DNA from: Zygnema cylindricum
Taxonomy: Eukaryota; Streptophyta; Zygnematophyceae; Zygnematales; Zygnemataceae
Assembly (NCBI GenBank): GCA_037447655.1
Contig: JBBHKE010001188.1
Coordinates: 221,261-285,260, forward strand
Reading direction: 5' to 3'
DNA: 64,000 nt
Shown here: piece by piece, positions 1-10,940 of the stretch
How the letters are laid out: every line of letters begins with the position of its first letter
Numbering within the stretch: position 1 is the stretch's first letter
Made by a program: the position numbers and the translations under genes
Notes under the pieces: generated by a model
Seen by the model: the letters and a program-made list of their open reading frames with translations, nothing else
Database searches by the model: none
Told to the model about the DNA's origin: nothing

Positions 1-1390
1 TTCCAAGCATGAATACTGGGACTGTATATCCACACAAATAAAGGTGATGCATACAGTCATAAAGAAACTAGCACGTGTTAAAAAATTTGAGAAAGAACTG
101 AAGTACTGCAAAAGCCTACCTCCACCTAACTCTTGCGGCTCGATGAGAATCTCACGGTTGATCCCTGTATGAAAGCTTGGGCACTTGCAAATTATTTTAT
201 TACTATATATATTTGGTTCACATGTATCGCAATTTGAACCCCGTAAGCCATCTCCACATGTCGCAACCGGGTTTTGATATTTGGATCCCTGCAACAAAGA
301 TGCATCCTCACTTGATTTAATTTAAAAAAAACATTTCCAATTGATTAAATTATTCAACATAACCCAATTCTCCATCATCCATCTAGTTTCATTCAGTCAA
401 GCTACTACCTTTCCTTAACCAATATCTACATCCAATTCAGATTTTTTAGAGCCATTCTCAAAAAACAGAATGGGCACACTAGGAAAAGGACATGACATAG
501 CTACTCATTCAATAATATTTAGACTTAACGGATATCAAGGTCACAAACAGCACATACTGAAACATAAAAAAATAAAATTGATCCACTAATTCGAGGCAAG
601 ACCTATGCTGTGATATTGTGATGCGTGATGAACAACAAGTACTGTATATTGATGACTTTAGAAGTCTCTTCATGCAGACACTCCTGTATCAGTCACTTTC
701 TAGCCCCCCTGCCCCTCTCTCTTTCCCCCTCTTACCTGTCAAGCTGTAGCAGCTGCCTTCCATCCCCATCCCCCTCTCCCTCCCCCTCCCTCTCTCTCTC
801 CCTATCCCTTGCACAGCTGACACAGTCGAGTGAGAGCTGCATAATTGCCCACTTTCTTTTCCTGAAAGATGACTGGAATTTATAAGACAACAAATTTTAA
901 TTGGCCAGACAGGAGTTTGTCACATCAATTTCCAAGATATTTAGGAACAACTAAGGGATACAGTGCAAGCTTCCCACACAAGTGAAAGTCAGGGTATTGG
1001 AAGAAATTTTACCATAATGTTGAGGATGAATGGTTCACTTTAGGAAGAACAGAAAATATCCAGAAACTATACGATTTGCACAATTTTCTGTCAAACCTGG
1101 AGTAAAACTTCGACAGTAGGTTGATGATTTCTGGGCAGATGAAATTAGCAAACCACTAGTCCATTTTTGATGCTTCAGTTCATTGCCTCCAAGACTTTCC
1201 ATATGCTCAAACGTCTTTCAATTAGATTACCTCTGTCAAGAAAACCACTACCATTCACTGCCATAGACTCCTCCAAAAGTAATGGTGAGCTTTAAATTGA
1301 GAGCTCATGTTTTAATCATATTAGTTATTACACATTGTCCTATTCCTATGTATTCTGAACTTCTCAGGCAAAATCAAATATTAAACGAAA
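1..1390. repeat. Segmental duplication, copy 1 (partner near 36529-38000)
   Basis: Read by eye, this stretch aligns in direct orientation with about 36529-38000. Shared blocks include the EGF exon and its flanks, the intron stretch around 535-700 (partner 37130-37290), the stretch around 890-1010 (partner 37495-37620), and 1140-1215 (partner 37765-37840). Identity is patchy, with many small indels, so the duplication is not recent. It starts beyond the left edge of the window and fades out near 1390. The copy does not reach the signal-peptide exon of the partner gene. A CT-rich low-complexity tract lies at about 700-810. Confidence 0.8.
120..288 (-). pseudogene. Decayed EGF-like exon of duplicated Notch-like gene
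   Basis: This is the counterpart of exon 2 of the gene at 35272-38578. It has the same length (169 bases), the same acceptor (CAG before GGATCC) and the same donor (GTAGGC). The frame is open, but conserved cysteines are gone: the Cys after GSK is Tyr, the WCANGG stretch has become RGSNCD, and the Cys after GIN is Arg. An EGF fold depends on its disulphides, so the copy is probably non-functional. No equivalent of the signal-peptide exon is seen to its right, where it should lie. Downstream exons would be outside the window, so a transcribed partial gene cannot be excluded. Confidence 0.7.
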
Positions 1391-2204
1391 GTGAGATTGA
1401 GAAAGTGTCAAGGGAAGATTTGAAAATGGTCTGTAACTGCATACAAGGGTAAGGAAAAGAAGAGGCGAAGAGGAAAATGTCAAAGAGATAATAGTAATGA
1501 AAAACAAAACTGTTTGCACAGAAAGAATGAAAGAAGGAGAATTAAGTGTGGGAGACATAAGAGCAAGATAAAGGTGGAAAAAGGCAAAAGATACAGGAAG
1601 GCATACTTACAGGCGGGAAAGGGCAGGAGAGAGACAAAAACAGGAAAACACAAACACAGAAAAACACTTAATATTTGTTTAAATGATTAAAAATGGTCCG
1701 CACTTACATAGTAAACACAAGACATCTCTGCATAGAAAGAATTTTACAAAATGTACGGAGTATTTTACCCCTCTACCCCTCTCCTATCCCTAAATGGGCC
1801 AAAGGTGCTACTTCAGCAACCCACCCTGATAATCGCAAATAACGGATTTCATGCAAGCAACCAAGAAATAATCAACCAGCTGTTGTGGTAACAACCTACT
1901 ACTTCGGCCTCAACTAATACACCTATACAAAGATGGTACACAGTTGCAAACTTGTTAAACAGCCTTTACTATGCCAGCTACATCAGGCTAGTTTTTTATG
2001 ACTGACATTTACCCTCCGATTCGAGTAAAACTATCTCGCAAGACAGCTGCTGTCTGTTCAGCTGAATGTTACACCAGCCAGTAATCAAATACTCTACCCC
2101 TTCTGCAGATTTAAGCTTAGCACAAACTACAAAGTGACAAACTAGAGGTGACAATTTGTCATTATTTGATCAGAGCTCCTAAAAATTGCTGAACATCCTA
2201 CCAG
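1391..2204. other. Intergenic stretch, no gene seen
   Basis: This is AT-rich sequence between the duplicated EGF segment and the 3' end of the Gln-rich protein gene. I see no exon-like reading frame and no repeat ends. Its right part probably contains the 3' UTR of the minus-strand gene. Confidence 0.4.
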
Positions 2205-2319
2205 TTAATACCACCGGAATAGAAAAAATAGCAATTCAACTTCCACTGTAATCTGCAGAAGCTTGCTGCAAGGAGTCCATAATAAAATCATAAGTACAAA
2301 GGACTTCCTCACTACAAAA

Positions 2320-3768
2320 TTAACGAACGAACTGAACAGACGCCAGGAAAAAATCCATCTCATCTTGAGATGGCAAAGATATGGCATCTTCTGAAGATCC
2401 AATGCCAGATGAGGACTCGCGAGCCCCGAAAGTTTGCTCCTTTCGCTTGGATTTCCATTCAGATGAGCCTTCTGTACGCTGTTTTGGAATCTGCTGCTCC
2501 AGCGGCCTCCACAAACCCCTTTCATAAACACCCTGGGGAGGGGATGGGGATCTGCGTGAAAGCTCCACCATAGCTTCAGGGAAATCTTGCACACTCCGTG
2601 GTGAATGAGATTGATAGCCGTCAAAAAAAACGCGTCCATTTGCCAATTCATAATGTGAATTATTATTCTTGTTTTGCTCCCCTCCATAAGCGAACGGACT
2701 CTCTCCGACTGCATCTGCAAAAAGATGATCTTCAAAATCCATGCCTTGCCTCATGGAACTTTTCAGCTGTCGGTTAAAAGTCGGAGAGTTTGAAAACCTT
2801 TGACTGTCACTGTTATCATCCAGAGCAAGGGCATGCATCAGAAGCCTCTGCTGCTCCAGGACGGCTGCCACTTGTTGAGCAGATTGCTGCTCTTGTCCAT
2901 ATAATTGTTCATGCGACAAATGATGATGCTGTTGCTGTTGCTTGCCATAGCGTAAATTATTACTGTAGAGTGCCTGCTGTTGCTGCTGTTGAACACCCTC
3001 GTGTTGCCTTAGCAACTGCTGAGTCCTCCGTAACTGTAAGTTTTCTTCCTCTCTCGCAGTCATAGGCATGTAGCCTCCTGAAACATCCTTTGACAGAGAG
3101 CCTTCCATAAACATGTCACCTTCTCTCCAGAGACGGCCATCACGATTCTCACGCACATCATTTCTCCTTCCACTAGCTGTTCCTCGACCAATGTCCACGC
3201 CATTCTCCTCAAAGCGATCAAATCGCAAATGCCCGAGAGCCTGGGCAACTGCACGCCTTCCATAGTAGCCCTCAATCTCAGAATCTTCATACGTATTAAA
3301 AAGACCTTCGCCAGGAGAAACACCAAGGAATTTGCCATGAGATCTGCCGTGGCGAAGGTTGTTGTTTCGACCGCCAGGTAGAGACTTCAGAGAATCTCCA
3401 TCGAGGTAGTCATATGAATCCAATAGACCAGACTGAGCCCAGGACTCTCTAAGGGCTGCGTTCCACTCAGGCCGCCTCATAGAAATATTGTCAGCAACTG
3501 CATTGTTCCACTGTCCTGTAATATCGACGTTTCTAAGCTTGGACAGTCCACCAAAATCAGCAGCGTCCACAGGAACACTGCCGTTTGAAGAGTATTTTGA
3601 CTTAGGCCTTCCATTGGCCTTCCTCAACTTTCCTCCATTTTTACCTAGAGGAAGGCCCATACTAGACGACGGTGTCCAAGGGGGGAGAGAACCTTGACCA
3701 ATATGACCGGAGTCAGAAGCCATATGCTTAGGAGGCGGCTGTGTAGAAGCCATGGCTTGTCTTCCCAT
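2320..3768 (-). CDS. Gln/His-rich protein of unknown function
   Basis: This is a 482-residue frame starting MGRQAMAS; a second ATG five codons on is an alternative start. I do not recognise the family. The first 80 residues are rich in Gly, Ser, Pro and Lys. Residues around 100-190 are mixed, with Trp, Tyr and acidic residues and little low complexity. Residues around 255-315 are a Gln/His tract (runs QQQQQQ and QQQQHHH). The C-terminus is Ser-rich and basic and ends in an acidic, hydrophobic SLPSQDEMDFFLASVQ segment. No signal peptide or membrane segment is seen. The composition suggests a largely disordered nuclear or cytoplasmic protein, but that is inference. The gene appears to have one coding exon. 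The 200 bases upstream become GC-richer toward 4000-4100, consistent with a 5' UTR and promoter. Confidence 0.75.
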   Translation of the reverse strand: MGRQAMASTQPPPKHMASDSGHIGQGSLPPWTPSSSMGLPLGKNGGKLRKANGRPKSKYSSNGSVPVDAADFGGLSKLRNVDITGQWNNAVADNISMRRPEWNAALRESWAQSGLLDSYDYLDGDSLKSLPGGRNNNLRHGRSHGKFLGVSPGEGLFNTYEDSEIEGYYGRRAVAQALGHLRFDRFEENGVDIGRGTASGRRNDVRENRDGRLWREGDMFMEGSLSKDVSGGYMPMTAREEENLQLRRTQQLLRQHEGVQQQQQQALYSNNLRYGKQQQQHHHLSHEQLYGQEQQSAQQVAAVLEQQRLLMHALALDDNSDSQRFSNSPTFNRQLKSSMRQGMDFEDHLFADAVGESPFAYGGEQNKNNNSHYELANGRVFFDGYQSHSPRSVQDFPEAMVELSRRSPSPPQGVYERGLWRPLEQQIPKQRTEGSSEWKSKRKEQTFGARESSSGIGSSEDAISLPSQDEMDFFLASVQFVR

Positions 3769-3779
3769 CGCTGATAGAG

Positions 3780-6170
3780 ACTATCAAGTTTCTCAAAATA
3801 TAAATCGATTACTGCTGAACCTCCTCTACCTACCGAAACAGAAGCAGCTTTATTTTGATAACAATCTGAGAGTGAAGTAAACGTCGGGCATACGAAAAAA
3901 ATTATCTACAAGGAAATCTCAGGGTTTGTCCGTCTATTTGAGCCTGCCCGTTTCCCTTGCTGCCCGTTCTTCGTGCACGTGAAGATACTCAAATTCACAA
4001 GTAGCCAGAGGCGGCGTGTGTTTGACTATTTCGGAAGCTGGATCGTGCTTTCATATACGGCTTAGGGTCAAGGGCCGCACCTTTGACTCGGGCAGGAAAA
4101 CAACAAAATTTCCGACTGCCGTGTCTTGCAAGGGAATGAACAGATGGCCGATGACGTCCTTTGGTTTTTGCTAACGACCGTCAAATTTTAAACGGCGGTC
4201 ATGCACACGACATATCTGGCTAGCGCAGCAAAAGTCGTCTTCCAGGTACAGGCCTGGAACAGAAATAAGGTTCGATACGTTTTTAATTGGTGGAAAGAAG
4301 TTTAACCAAAATATTTGTCACGTCCGGAAACGGTTTGTAAAACGTTTGGAGATACCCGGAAGCAAATCGTAGACAAGTGCCGCTGCAAAATGGGGTATTG
4401 CAACGGAATGGTCTGAAAATAATGATTTACGACTGCTCAGTATTTTCTGTGTGGTCTCCACGTGTCGAGCTTAAAGTTCTGCAAGCCGGCTTCTCGTCGA
4501 CGGCAGAAACCACGAAAACGGGGCAAAGGACAAAGGAAGAATATGAAAGAAAAAAAAAACACGAAATCAGGGCCAGATCAGGAATCCCAAGACTCTCGGT
4601 TGTGCTGATTTTTTACGTGTACGGATGGATTGTGAGGACGCACGACGCCCAACATGTGCAGGGATTCCACGTTGACAGACGAGGATTTTGCAATATGATC
4701 CGTGGAGCATCTACGAAAGTTAATCATCGATGAAACCGAGGCAGGTCGCGGATTCTGGTACATTCGATAAGGAAGATCTAAAGTTGATCCCGCTATAGTT
4801 CATCGGTGTCCTTCACCTTACTCAAAAATATCGGTGTTGACCCCACACGAATGGCCCTGAGGAAAGCAAACGCCTGTGGCGGCGGTCTCACCACGACTCG
4901 GGATGGAGTCTACCATTCGGCATATCACCGGCAAATCGTACGGCTTGGATTTTTGGGGATTGAGTGGCCACGTCCCTCCAAATCCGCGACATGGAGACGA
5001 GAGGGCCATTAGCTGTCGCATTTACAAGAAGCATAATGGTCGGATCTACCGTATGTGTAATCGACACACGACCGTACATAGGGCGTCATGTTTTGTCCTC
5101 ACATAGTAGTAGTGGTTATCGTTTTGTGGCTAGGATATACGATGTCAATGGTCGTCTTGAGGGCGGCTTTCCATGAAAAAGTGATATAGGCAATGTGCTG
5201 AAAAATGAGAATGTTGCGGATCCTTTCCGTGATGACGTCTTTAGGTTTCCAAAGGTATCCATGCGGCGAACAAATGCACTTCCACGTCAACGGAAAATCG
5301 AGACATAAAAAATCTCTTAACAGGCGATCACGCACTTTACGAATCGTGACATAGCGTGCGATATTTGTATATTTTTGGAAAGACCCTTCCGCCGCTTCTT
5401 TTTTTAATAAAACAACACTGCCAGAGACGCCGCCAATGATATTTTTTTTGTGTTTCAGGTTCCTTGACATAAAACTTTCTCTTTTTTCGTTTCTGCACAT
5501 TCCTTTCAGATCTTTGTGGATCTGTCAGGCGGACGCGTCGCATATTCACTCGTCCACTGCTCGTATAATATCTTCTACGGTCGCGACATTGGACGCTCGT
5601 AAAAATGTAGAGACGGGAATACCTCGGGAAGGAGAGTCCGCACGAGCCATTCTGCAAACGTCATTCCATTGTGACGTGGCGATAGGACAAAAATAAGGCG
5701 GCTAGATGTCACTCCGAAATTTTCGGAGGCGGCTAGCAGTAGTACTGTATCGCTGTACTTCAATTTTCATAAATTGTGGAAATATTTCGTACGAAATACG
5801 CATGAAACCGCATAGTTCAGTAACCTAGCCAGAATTTTTACTCTCATGGAAAACAACCCTGTAACAAACGATTCTTGTAATCATATCCAATTAATAGACT
5901 GTACGATCTTCACATGGGAGACAAAAAAGCATCTCGTGCCATTTCACGATCGGCGGCACGCGGCCACAGAGTGACGTGCCATGAGCTGGCTGTGACGGTG
6001 GATCATCGTGTCGTATAGGAAACCGTCTCGCTATAACCTCATATTCTGGTTTCGCTCGGCAGTTAATGCCGCCTATTCGGCAAAGGTCAGTTGTCGGCAA
6101 GGCGGGCATTCCAACGTGAAGCTGGACTCTGGTGCTCAACAGTTACTCATAATGACGACAGCGGTCATAG
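3780..6170. other. Intergenic stretch rich in GTAC motifs, no gene seen
   Basis: The first 250 bases are probably the 5' UTR and promoter of the minus-strand gene at 2320-3768. The rest has many short frames on both strands, none with recognisable domains or splice structure. It looks like decayed transposon sequence, but I could not define any ends. Confidence 0.35.
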
Positions 6171-6172
6171 TA

Positions 6173-6399
6173 CAGTAAACCGTGTATCGCAGTTAGGGTT
6201 AATAATGTTTTCGCCACTTAAAACATCGTTTCTCCGTACACACTTGTCGGATTTTGGATCTGAAGGTTGCGATTGAAATCCAAGGTTCTGACCTTCCAAT
6301 TGACGGTCTCAAAATGACGATCGGGTAAGTGTGTACGGAGAAAATATGTTTTAAGTGGCAAAAAAAACATTAACACTAATAGCGATACACGGTGTACTG
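6173..6399. mobile_element. Mariner-like MITE with long inverted repeats
   Basis: The two ends are imperfect inverted repeats of roughly 75-80 bases, beginning CAGTAAACCGTGTATCGC on the left and CAGTACACCGTGTATCGC on the right strand. A TA on each side fits Tc1/mariner target duplication. The arms share the blocks GCCACTTAAAACAT and CTCCGTACACACTT. There is no coding capacity. Confidence 0.75.
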
Positions 6400-6613
6400 T
6401 ACTTTGCCTTGGTTAAGGGAAATTGTTAATTCGCCAATAGCGTTATTGTGGTGCAACTAAATTTGATAAGCAGAAAAAGTACACTGGTCATCGTCACCAC
6501 TTACTACAATACAGTATCGTTTAATAGTGTAGATATAGAAATAAAACATACATTACTAGTTAATGTATGAAACGTGGCAAATACTTCTCCACTTCCTAGA
6601 GTAGTATAACTAA

Positions 6614-6990
6614 GGGTACGTCCCCATGTGTTAAAGTATCGACTTTAATCTGTCGTTTTGGCACAGAACGCAGGTCCGTAAGAGAAAAACTTTAGACGTA
6701 CAGAAAAATCAATTCTTTAAAAGTACAGCAAACGTCAAGTCTATTCTTTGAATGTACTTCATATTTGTCGTCATCTTAACAAATTTTGGCGTTTTCCTTT
6801 TTTCGACCCTCGGGCAAGAGATTCTTGCCCGTCAAAAAACTTCATCAAAAATCACCTCGCGAGGTGATTTTAGGGAAAGTACAGCCCAAAACAACGAATG
6901 CAAAACGGCCCACGCACGCGACAAACGAGCGGGGAAATTTTAGGACTCTCTGCCCGTCACGAGCATGTACGTGTTCTGACATTCAAAGAT
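6614..6990. mobile_element. Partial PIF/Harbinger-like element, left end
   Basis: The left end GGGTACGTCCCCATGTG follows TAA. The sequence matches 9696-10045 over its first 350 bases, including the CGACCC(T/C)CGGGCAAGAGA block. A perfect 24-base palindrome at 6848-6871 is centred on CCTCGCGAGG. I found no matching right end, so the copy is truncated or scrambled. Confidence 0.55.
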
Positions 6991-7274
6991 TCCAAAAGCA
7001 CAATATCTGGACTTGTATCCGTACATCCAGTCGCAAAACTAAATTACGTGAATGTACAGTTTGTAAGTTCGTGTTTTGAATTTTTTGTAGTTGTTTTGTC
7101 GTTCGTGTTTCGTCGTGGCGCCATAAATTCCGGATGTCAGCGGATCGTGGAGGAGGCGTCACGACACATTCTTCAACAAATGTTTTTTTTTGTGGTTTTC
7201 GTTGGATTTGATTCCCGCCTGTCCGGGTCGCGCGGCCCGTATGGCACCTTTCCACGCGTAAACATTTTACACGT

Positions 7275-7531
7275 CCGGTGATTGATGACTCTCCTCCTGA
7301 GGAGAGTGGTTAATCACTGGACGACATGACCGCTTTCTTCGAAAACACGTAATCGGACGGTCGACGTTGTCGCCCAAACGTTTGGAGAATCTTGACGCGC
7401 CGACAGTAACCATGTTTAAAAAAATATTTAAAAAAAATCAGTACGTATTTGTACGAAAATGAGCTGGATCTGTACAAAAGTACACTTTTTCCAGTAAAGA
7501 ACCCCATTTTTCGCCTGATGGAGGTTCACCC
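7275..7531. mobile_element. Right end of a second Harbinger-like subfamily
   Basis: The right end (GATGGAGGTTCACCC followed by TAA) resembles the right ends at 30713 and 43865. An imperfect hairpin at 7275-7320 (18 of 22 arm positions pair) has the core CTCTCCTC-CT-GAGGAGAG and lies about 210 bases from the end, the same place as in the other copies. The left end is not visible. Confidence 0.5.
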
Positions 7532-7639
7532 TAACACTATCTTATAATTTTCGGTCAACAAAAGTGTTCGACCTATTTAGTGCTCTTCACGGTAATAACT
7601 AATAACGATGGGCAGTCTACAGTACAGCACTGAACTGTA

Positions 7640-7735
7640 CTGTACACCGTGAATCGTTATTAGACTATATAAATTATTAGTATCAATAATAAATTAGTGT
7701 CATTGATTCTAATTTGTGTATCAATACCATTATGA
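7640..7735. mobile_element. Partial mariner-like MITE
   Basis: The end CACCGTGAATCGTTATTAG after TA, and the first 90 bases, match the full copies at 17729-17926 (reversed) and 30089-30287. The other end is lost. Confidence 0.6.
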
Positions 7736-7914
7736 AAAAAATGTTTAATTGTAATTTCTCTATAACGCTGATTTAGGTATACAGAATCCGCCGTCATTAC
7801 ATATACGTTAAAATAGGCAGAAGTACAAAATCTGACAATCCGTACCACGTCGCGTCATTTCAGTGTAATTAATCCATAATTCTAATTTGGGTTTGCGAAC
7901 GCGTTTGTCGCAAC

Positions 7915-8690
7915 TTAGAGTAAGGGTTTTTTTCTGTCGTTTTCCTGTAAAACTTAGAGCCGTACCGCGTAAGTTTCAACCGTACCATAAAATAAAATAA
8001 AAGATAAGTACATTTTGCGTCATCATCGAATTTAAAATGTACTACATTTTGTCGTCTTGTGTTTTTCGACCCACTTCGACGACAAAAAACGTCATCTTCA
8101 ACCTTATCTTTAAAATACAGGGCCGATGTGTTTTAAAATTAGGGATTCTCTATAAACAAATAGGAACACGTATTTGCACGTGTATTGTTTTGTTCAAAAA
8201 CTTCAAACGATTTCAAGCGACGTGGAAGTGTACACGATTCGCTATGTTTTGTCCGTTTTTGTCTAATACGACAAAGAGAAGTACACAGTTTGTTTTATTT
8301 TGTCCGTTTCCATCCGGTACGGATTTTTTTTTTTGCAGGGGTCTCAAGGTTCTGATACCATTTCACGTCGAGCCGACAATAGACGCAAAGTCAAAACGCA
8401 TCTTCTTCAACCGTGAAACGGCACAGGCTGGAGGGCGGTAGGTCTACAATGTCACGAAAAGTCACGCGACGTCACAAGCAGTTACGAAAAATGACGTGGG
8501 TCATCACAGATTGTAGACGTTGACGGCCGTCACGGGCATTGTCGACGTATACAATCGTCACGCCTTAAGTGACAATTTCGTTTGGTACACATAGGGACAC
8601 CCGAAATCCGGGTCTGCCGGAAATCTGCGCTAAAAAACAAAAAAAAATCTTTAAAGAGACGCACCCTTGGACTCCACGTTTATTCTAAGC
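7915..8690. mobile_element. Harbinger-like element, end-truncated copy
   Basis: Its interior aligns with the complete element at 32517-33280, from the GGGTTTTTTTCTGTCG block through the ACACATAGGGACAC block. The terminal inverted repeats seen at 32517 and 33280 are missing here. It contains a 134-residue open frame (8037-8441), partly conserved in the other copy. Confidence 0.65.
8037..8441 (+). other. Frame inside Harbinger-like element, coding status unknown
   Basis: This 134-residue frame corresponds to the 150-residue frame at 32657-33109. Shared stretches include FRPTSTTKNVIF, FFFCRGL and KRIFFNRETAQAG. I see no DDE transposase or Myb/SANT motif. The open frame may simply reflect limited decay of a repeat. 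Confidence 0.25.
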
Positions 8691-8783
8691 GCAGTTCTGT
8701 ATGCAACCGACATAAGATAACTACAATTTTCGTAATATTTTCGGTAATCAAGTACATTTTTGTCCCAGCAAATACATTCCGTA

Positions 8784-8950
8784 CACCACACTATTCATGA
8801 ATTAAGTACGGTAATTCCATTGACGCTAATTCACAAGAAGCGTAATTAACGTCACGGATAAAATAGAATCAGTAACTGTATTTCGGGTATCAATGTCACA
8901 ATTTTGGGGCGCTGATATAGAGTACATCAGTATAATAATGATTCACGCTG
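8784..8950. mobile_element. Degraded mariner-like MITE
   Basis: The right half (TATCAATGTCACAATTTTGG, then GATTCACGCTG and TA) matches the family at 17729 and 30089. The left end (TACACCACACTATTC) is weak. Confidence 0.5.
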
Positions 8951-9321
8951 TAGTGTTCGATGTCCTTATAGTGCGAAACGCACGATATCGCAATTTTATA
9001 GATATTTAAGGGAGTAATGTATCGACATCTGCAGTGCATCGACAATTTAAATCTGAGCTACGCGGTTGATTATATCACGGCAGAGATCATGACTGCACCT
9101 ACACAACAACGTACTTAATGAAAAGGTTACAAAAAAAAGGAGTCGAAACGATTCATACAGTTTTATGTTGGAACGTTACGAGAAGCCAGATGCCATATAC
9201 ACTTGATATTCAACAAGCGCCTCGTTCGAGCAATATGAACAAAAATATTAAAAAAAAAAGCTTGCAACACCGGTTTCTATTAACATTTTTGAAAAACGAC
9301 AAACGGACAAAGGTCTCCTTC

Positions 9322-9625
9322 ATAGTTCAAAAGTAGGTGTTTTTATGGTAGGCCTTTGGTCGGCGCCTTTATCGTAAGTTGTGTTATGGCCTTTTCATGT
9401 GATCTTCTTAGATCGCTACTTTGATCAGCGACCGTCCGATCGTCCGAATCTGATGGTGTAAATAAAAACTTTTGGTCCAAATGTTTTATTTGGTCCAATT
9501 TTTTGTCTGATTGTTTTAATTGGTTCGAAGAGGTTTGAATACAGTATGGGTTTTAAGTCATATTGTATGTTTTGCATACAATAGGCATATTGTATAGGCC
9601 TACTTTCACCTACTTTTGAACTATG
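9322..9625. mobile_element. hAT-like MITE, 304 bp, with 8-bp target duplication
   Basis: The terminal inverted repeats are CATAGTTCAAAAGTAGG and its complement. The flanks are a perfect 8-base direct repeat, GTCTCCTT, at 9314-9321 and 9626-9633. An 8-base duplication and a CA..TG end fit the hAT superfamily. The interior is shared with copies at 24017, 40152 and 42861. There is no transposase. Confidence 0.9.
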
Positions 9626-9695
9626 GTCTCCTTCGTAGATGAAAAGTAGGGATTCCATTGTATGTTTTTAAAATGCATACTGAAACAAGTATTTA

Positions 9696-10648
9696 GGGTA
9701 CGTCCCCATATATTAAAGTATCGACTTTAATCTGTCGTTTTCACCGAAAACGCAATTCCGTACGAGAAAAACTTTAGACGTACAAAAAAATCAATTCTTT
9801 AAAATTTCAACAAACCTCAAGTCGATTCTTTAAATATACTTCATGTATGTCGTCATGTGAACGCATTTTGGCGTTTTCTTTTTTTCGACCCCCGGGCAAG
9901 AGAATCCAGCCCGTCAAAAAACTTCATCAAAAATCACCTCGCGATATGATTTCAGGGAAAGTACCACCCAAACAACGAATGAAAAATGATCCACGCACGC
10001 GCCACACGAGGGGGGAAATTTTAGGACGAGGGTGAGTACTCGCTATTTTTCTCCCTGCCCGTCACGTGCATGTACGGAATATACGAGGATGTACGGAAAA
10101 ATTTTTGCAGGGGTCTCATACCTCCAATTTCATTGATGGGTCCTCGGTAAAATTTTGCATCGCAGTCGCCTCTCCCCTCTCCCTCTCACGCTATCACTTT
10201 TATCTCACACTTTTTAGAATGAGGCACGACAAAAATGGTATTAAATGAAAGATATTTGAAAAATAATTCTTTTGACTACCGTTATGCATATTTTTATGGC
10301 AAGTAGAGCAAAAAAAGTAGAGAAAACAAAATTGGATATCCATGGCCGAAAGTTGAATATGTGACGTCACAAGTGAGCATGACGTCACAATGTTACAAAA
10401 CCCTAAACATTTGCCATGTCACAAAATTAAAAAAATGTAGACGTCTACAACTGTCGTTGTTTTTGTTGGCGTCACCAATTCCGTTGTCGTCGTCAACAGT
10501 CACAAAGTTGTACCTATGTCTACAACCGTCACATTTCAAAGTTTCGATTTCATTTTCGCACATAAGGGACGCTTTGCAAAGTAGTACGGAACACTTCACT
10601 ACAGTCCAAAATACTTTTTCAAAGTATCGCTTACATGGGGACGTAGCC
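9696..10648. mobile_element. PIF/Harbinger-like non-autonomous element
   Basis: The ends are GGGTACGTCCCCAT and, inverted, GGCTACGTCCCCAT, flanked by TTA at 9693-9695 and 10649-10651. The 3-base TTA duplication and G-rich ends fit PIF/Harbinger. The left 350 bases match 6614-6990. The central palindrome present at 6848 is degraded here (about 9930). The short frames inside carry no transposase motif. Confidence 0.75.
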
Positions 10649-10940
10649 TTAGTTAAAGGTTCATAAGCCGGTAATGCACCGAGCACGTACCAACATGACG
10701 TCCAATAGCGTCAAATATGAATGTCAGTCTGACATTCTTCATTTTTGTGTGTTGGAGTAACGCCGAAGCTTGCGCCCTAAACAAAACAAATGAGAGATAA
10801 GCCTACAATTTGATTGATATGTATTTCTTAGAGAGACACCTAAAGAACAAGAAATATGTTTGTACCTTTTCTTTTTTTGCATAAAGGGGGTTAATTGAAT
10901 TGCCAAAAAAAAAAAAAAGGATAAACGGATGTATTCACTA

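Noticed and set aside
625-885. 86-residue frame with Ser/Pro/Leu runs
   Set aside because: It arises from a CT-rich low-complexity tract in an intron-derived duplicated segment.
2205-2735. 176-residue minus-strand frame overlapping the Gln-rich gene
   Set aside because: It is a shadow frame of the longer gene at 2320-3768, and its composition is not protein-like.
6898-7281. 127-residue frame
   Set aside because: It spans the junction of two transposon remnants, and there is no conserved protein in the related copy at 9696.
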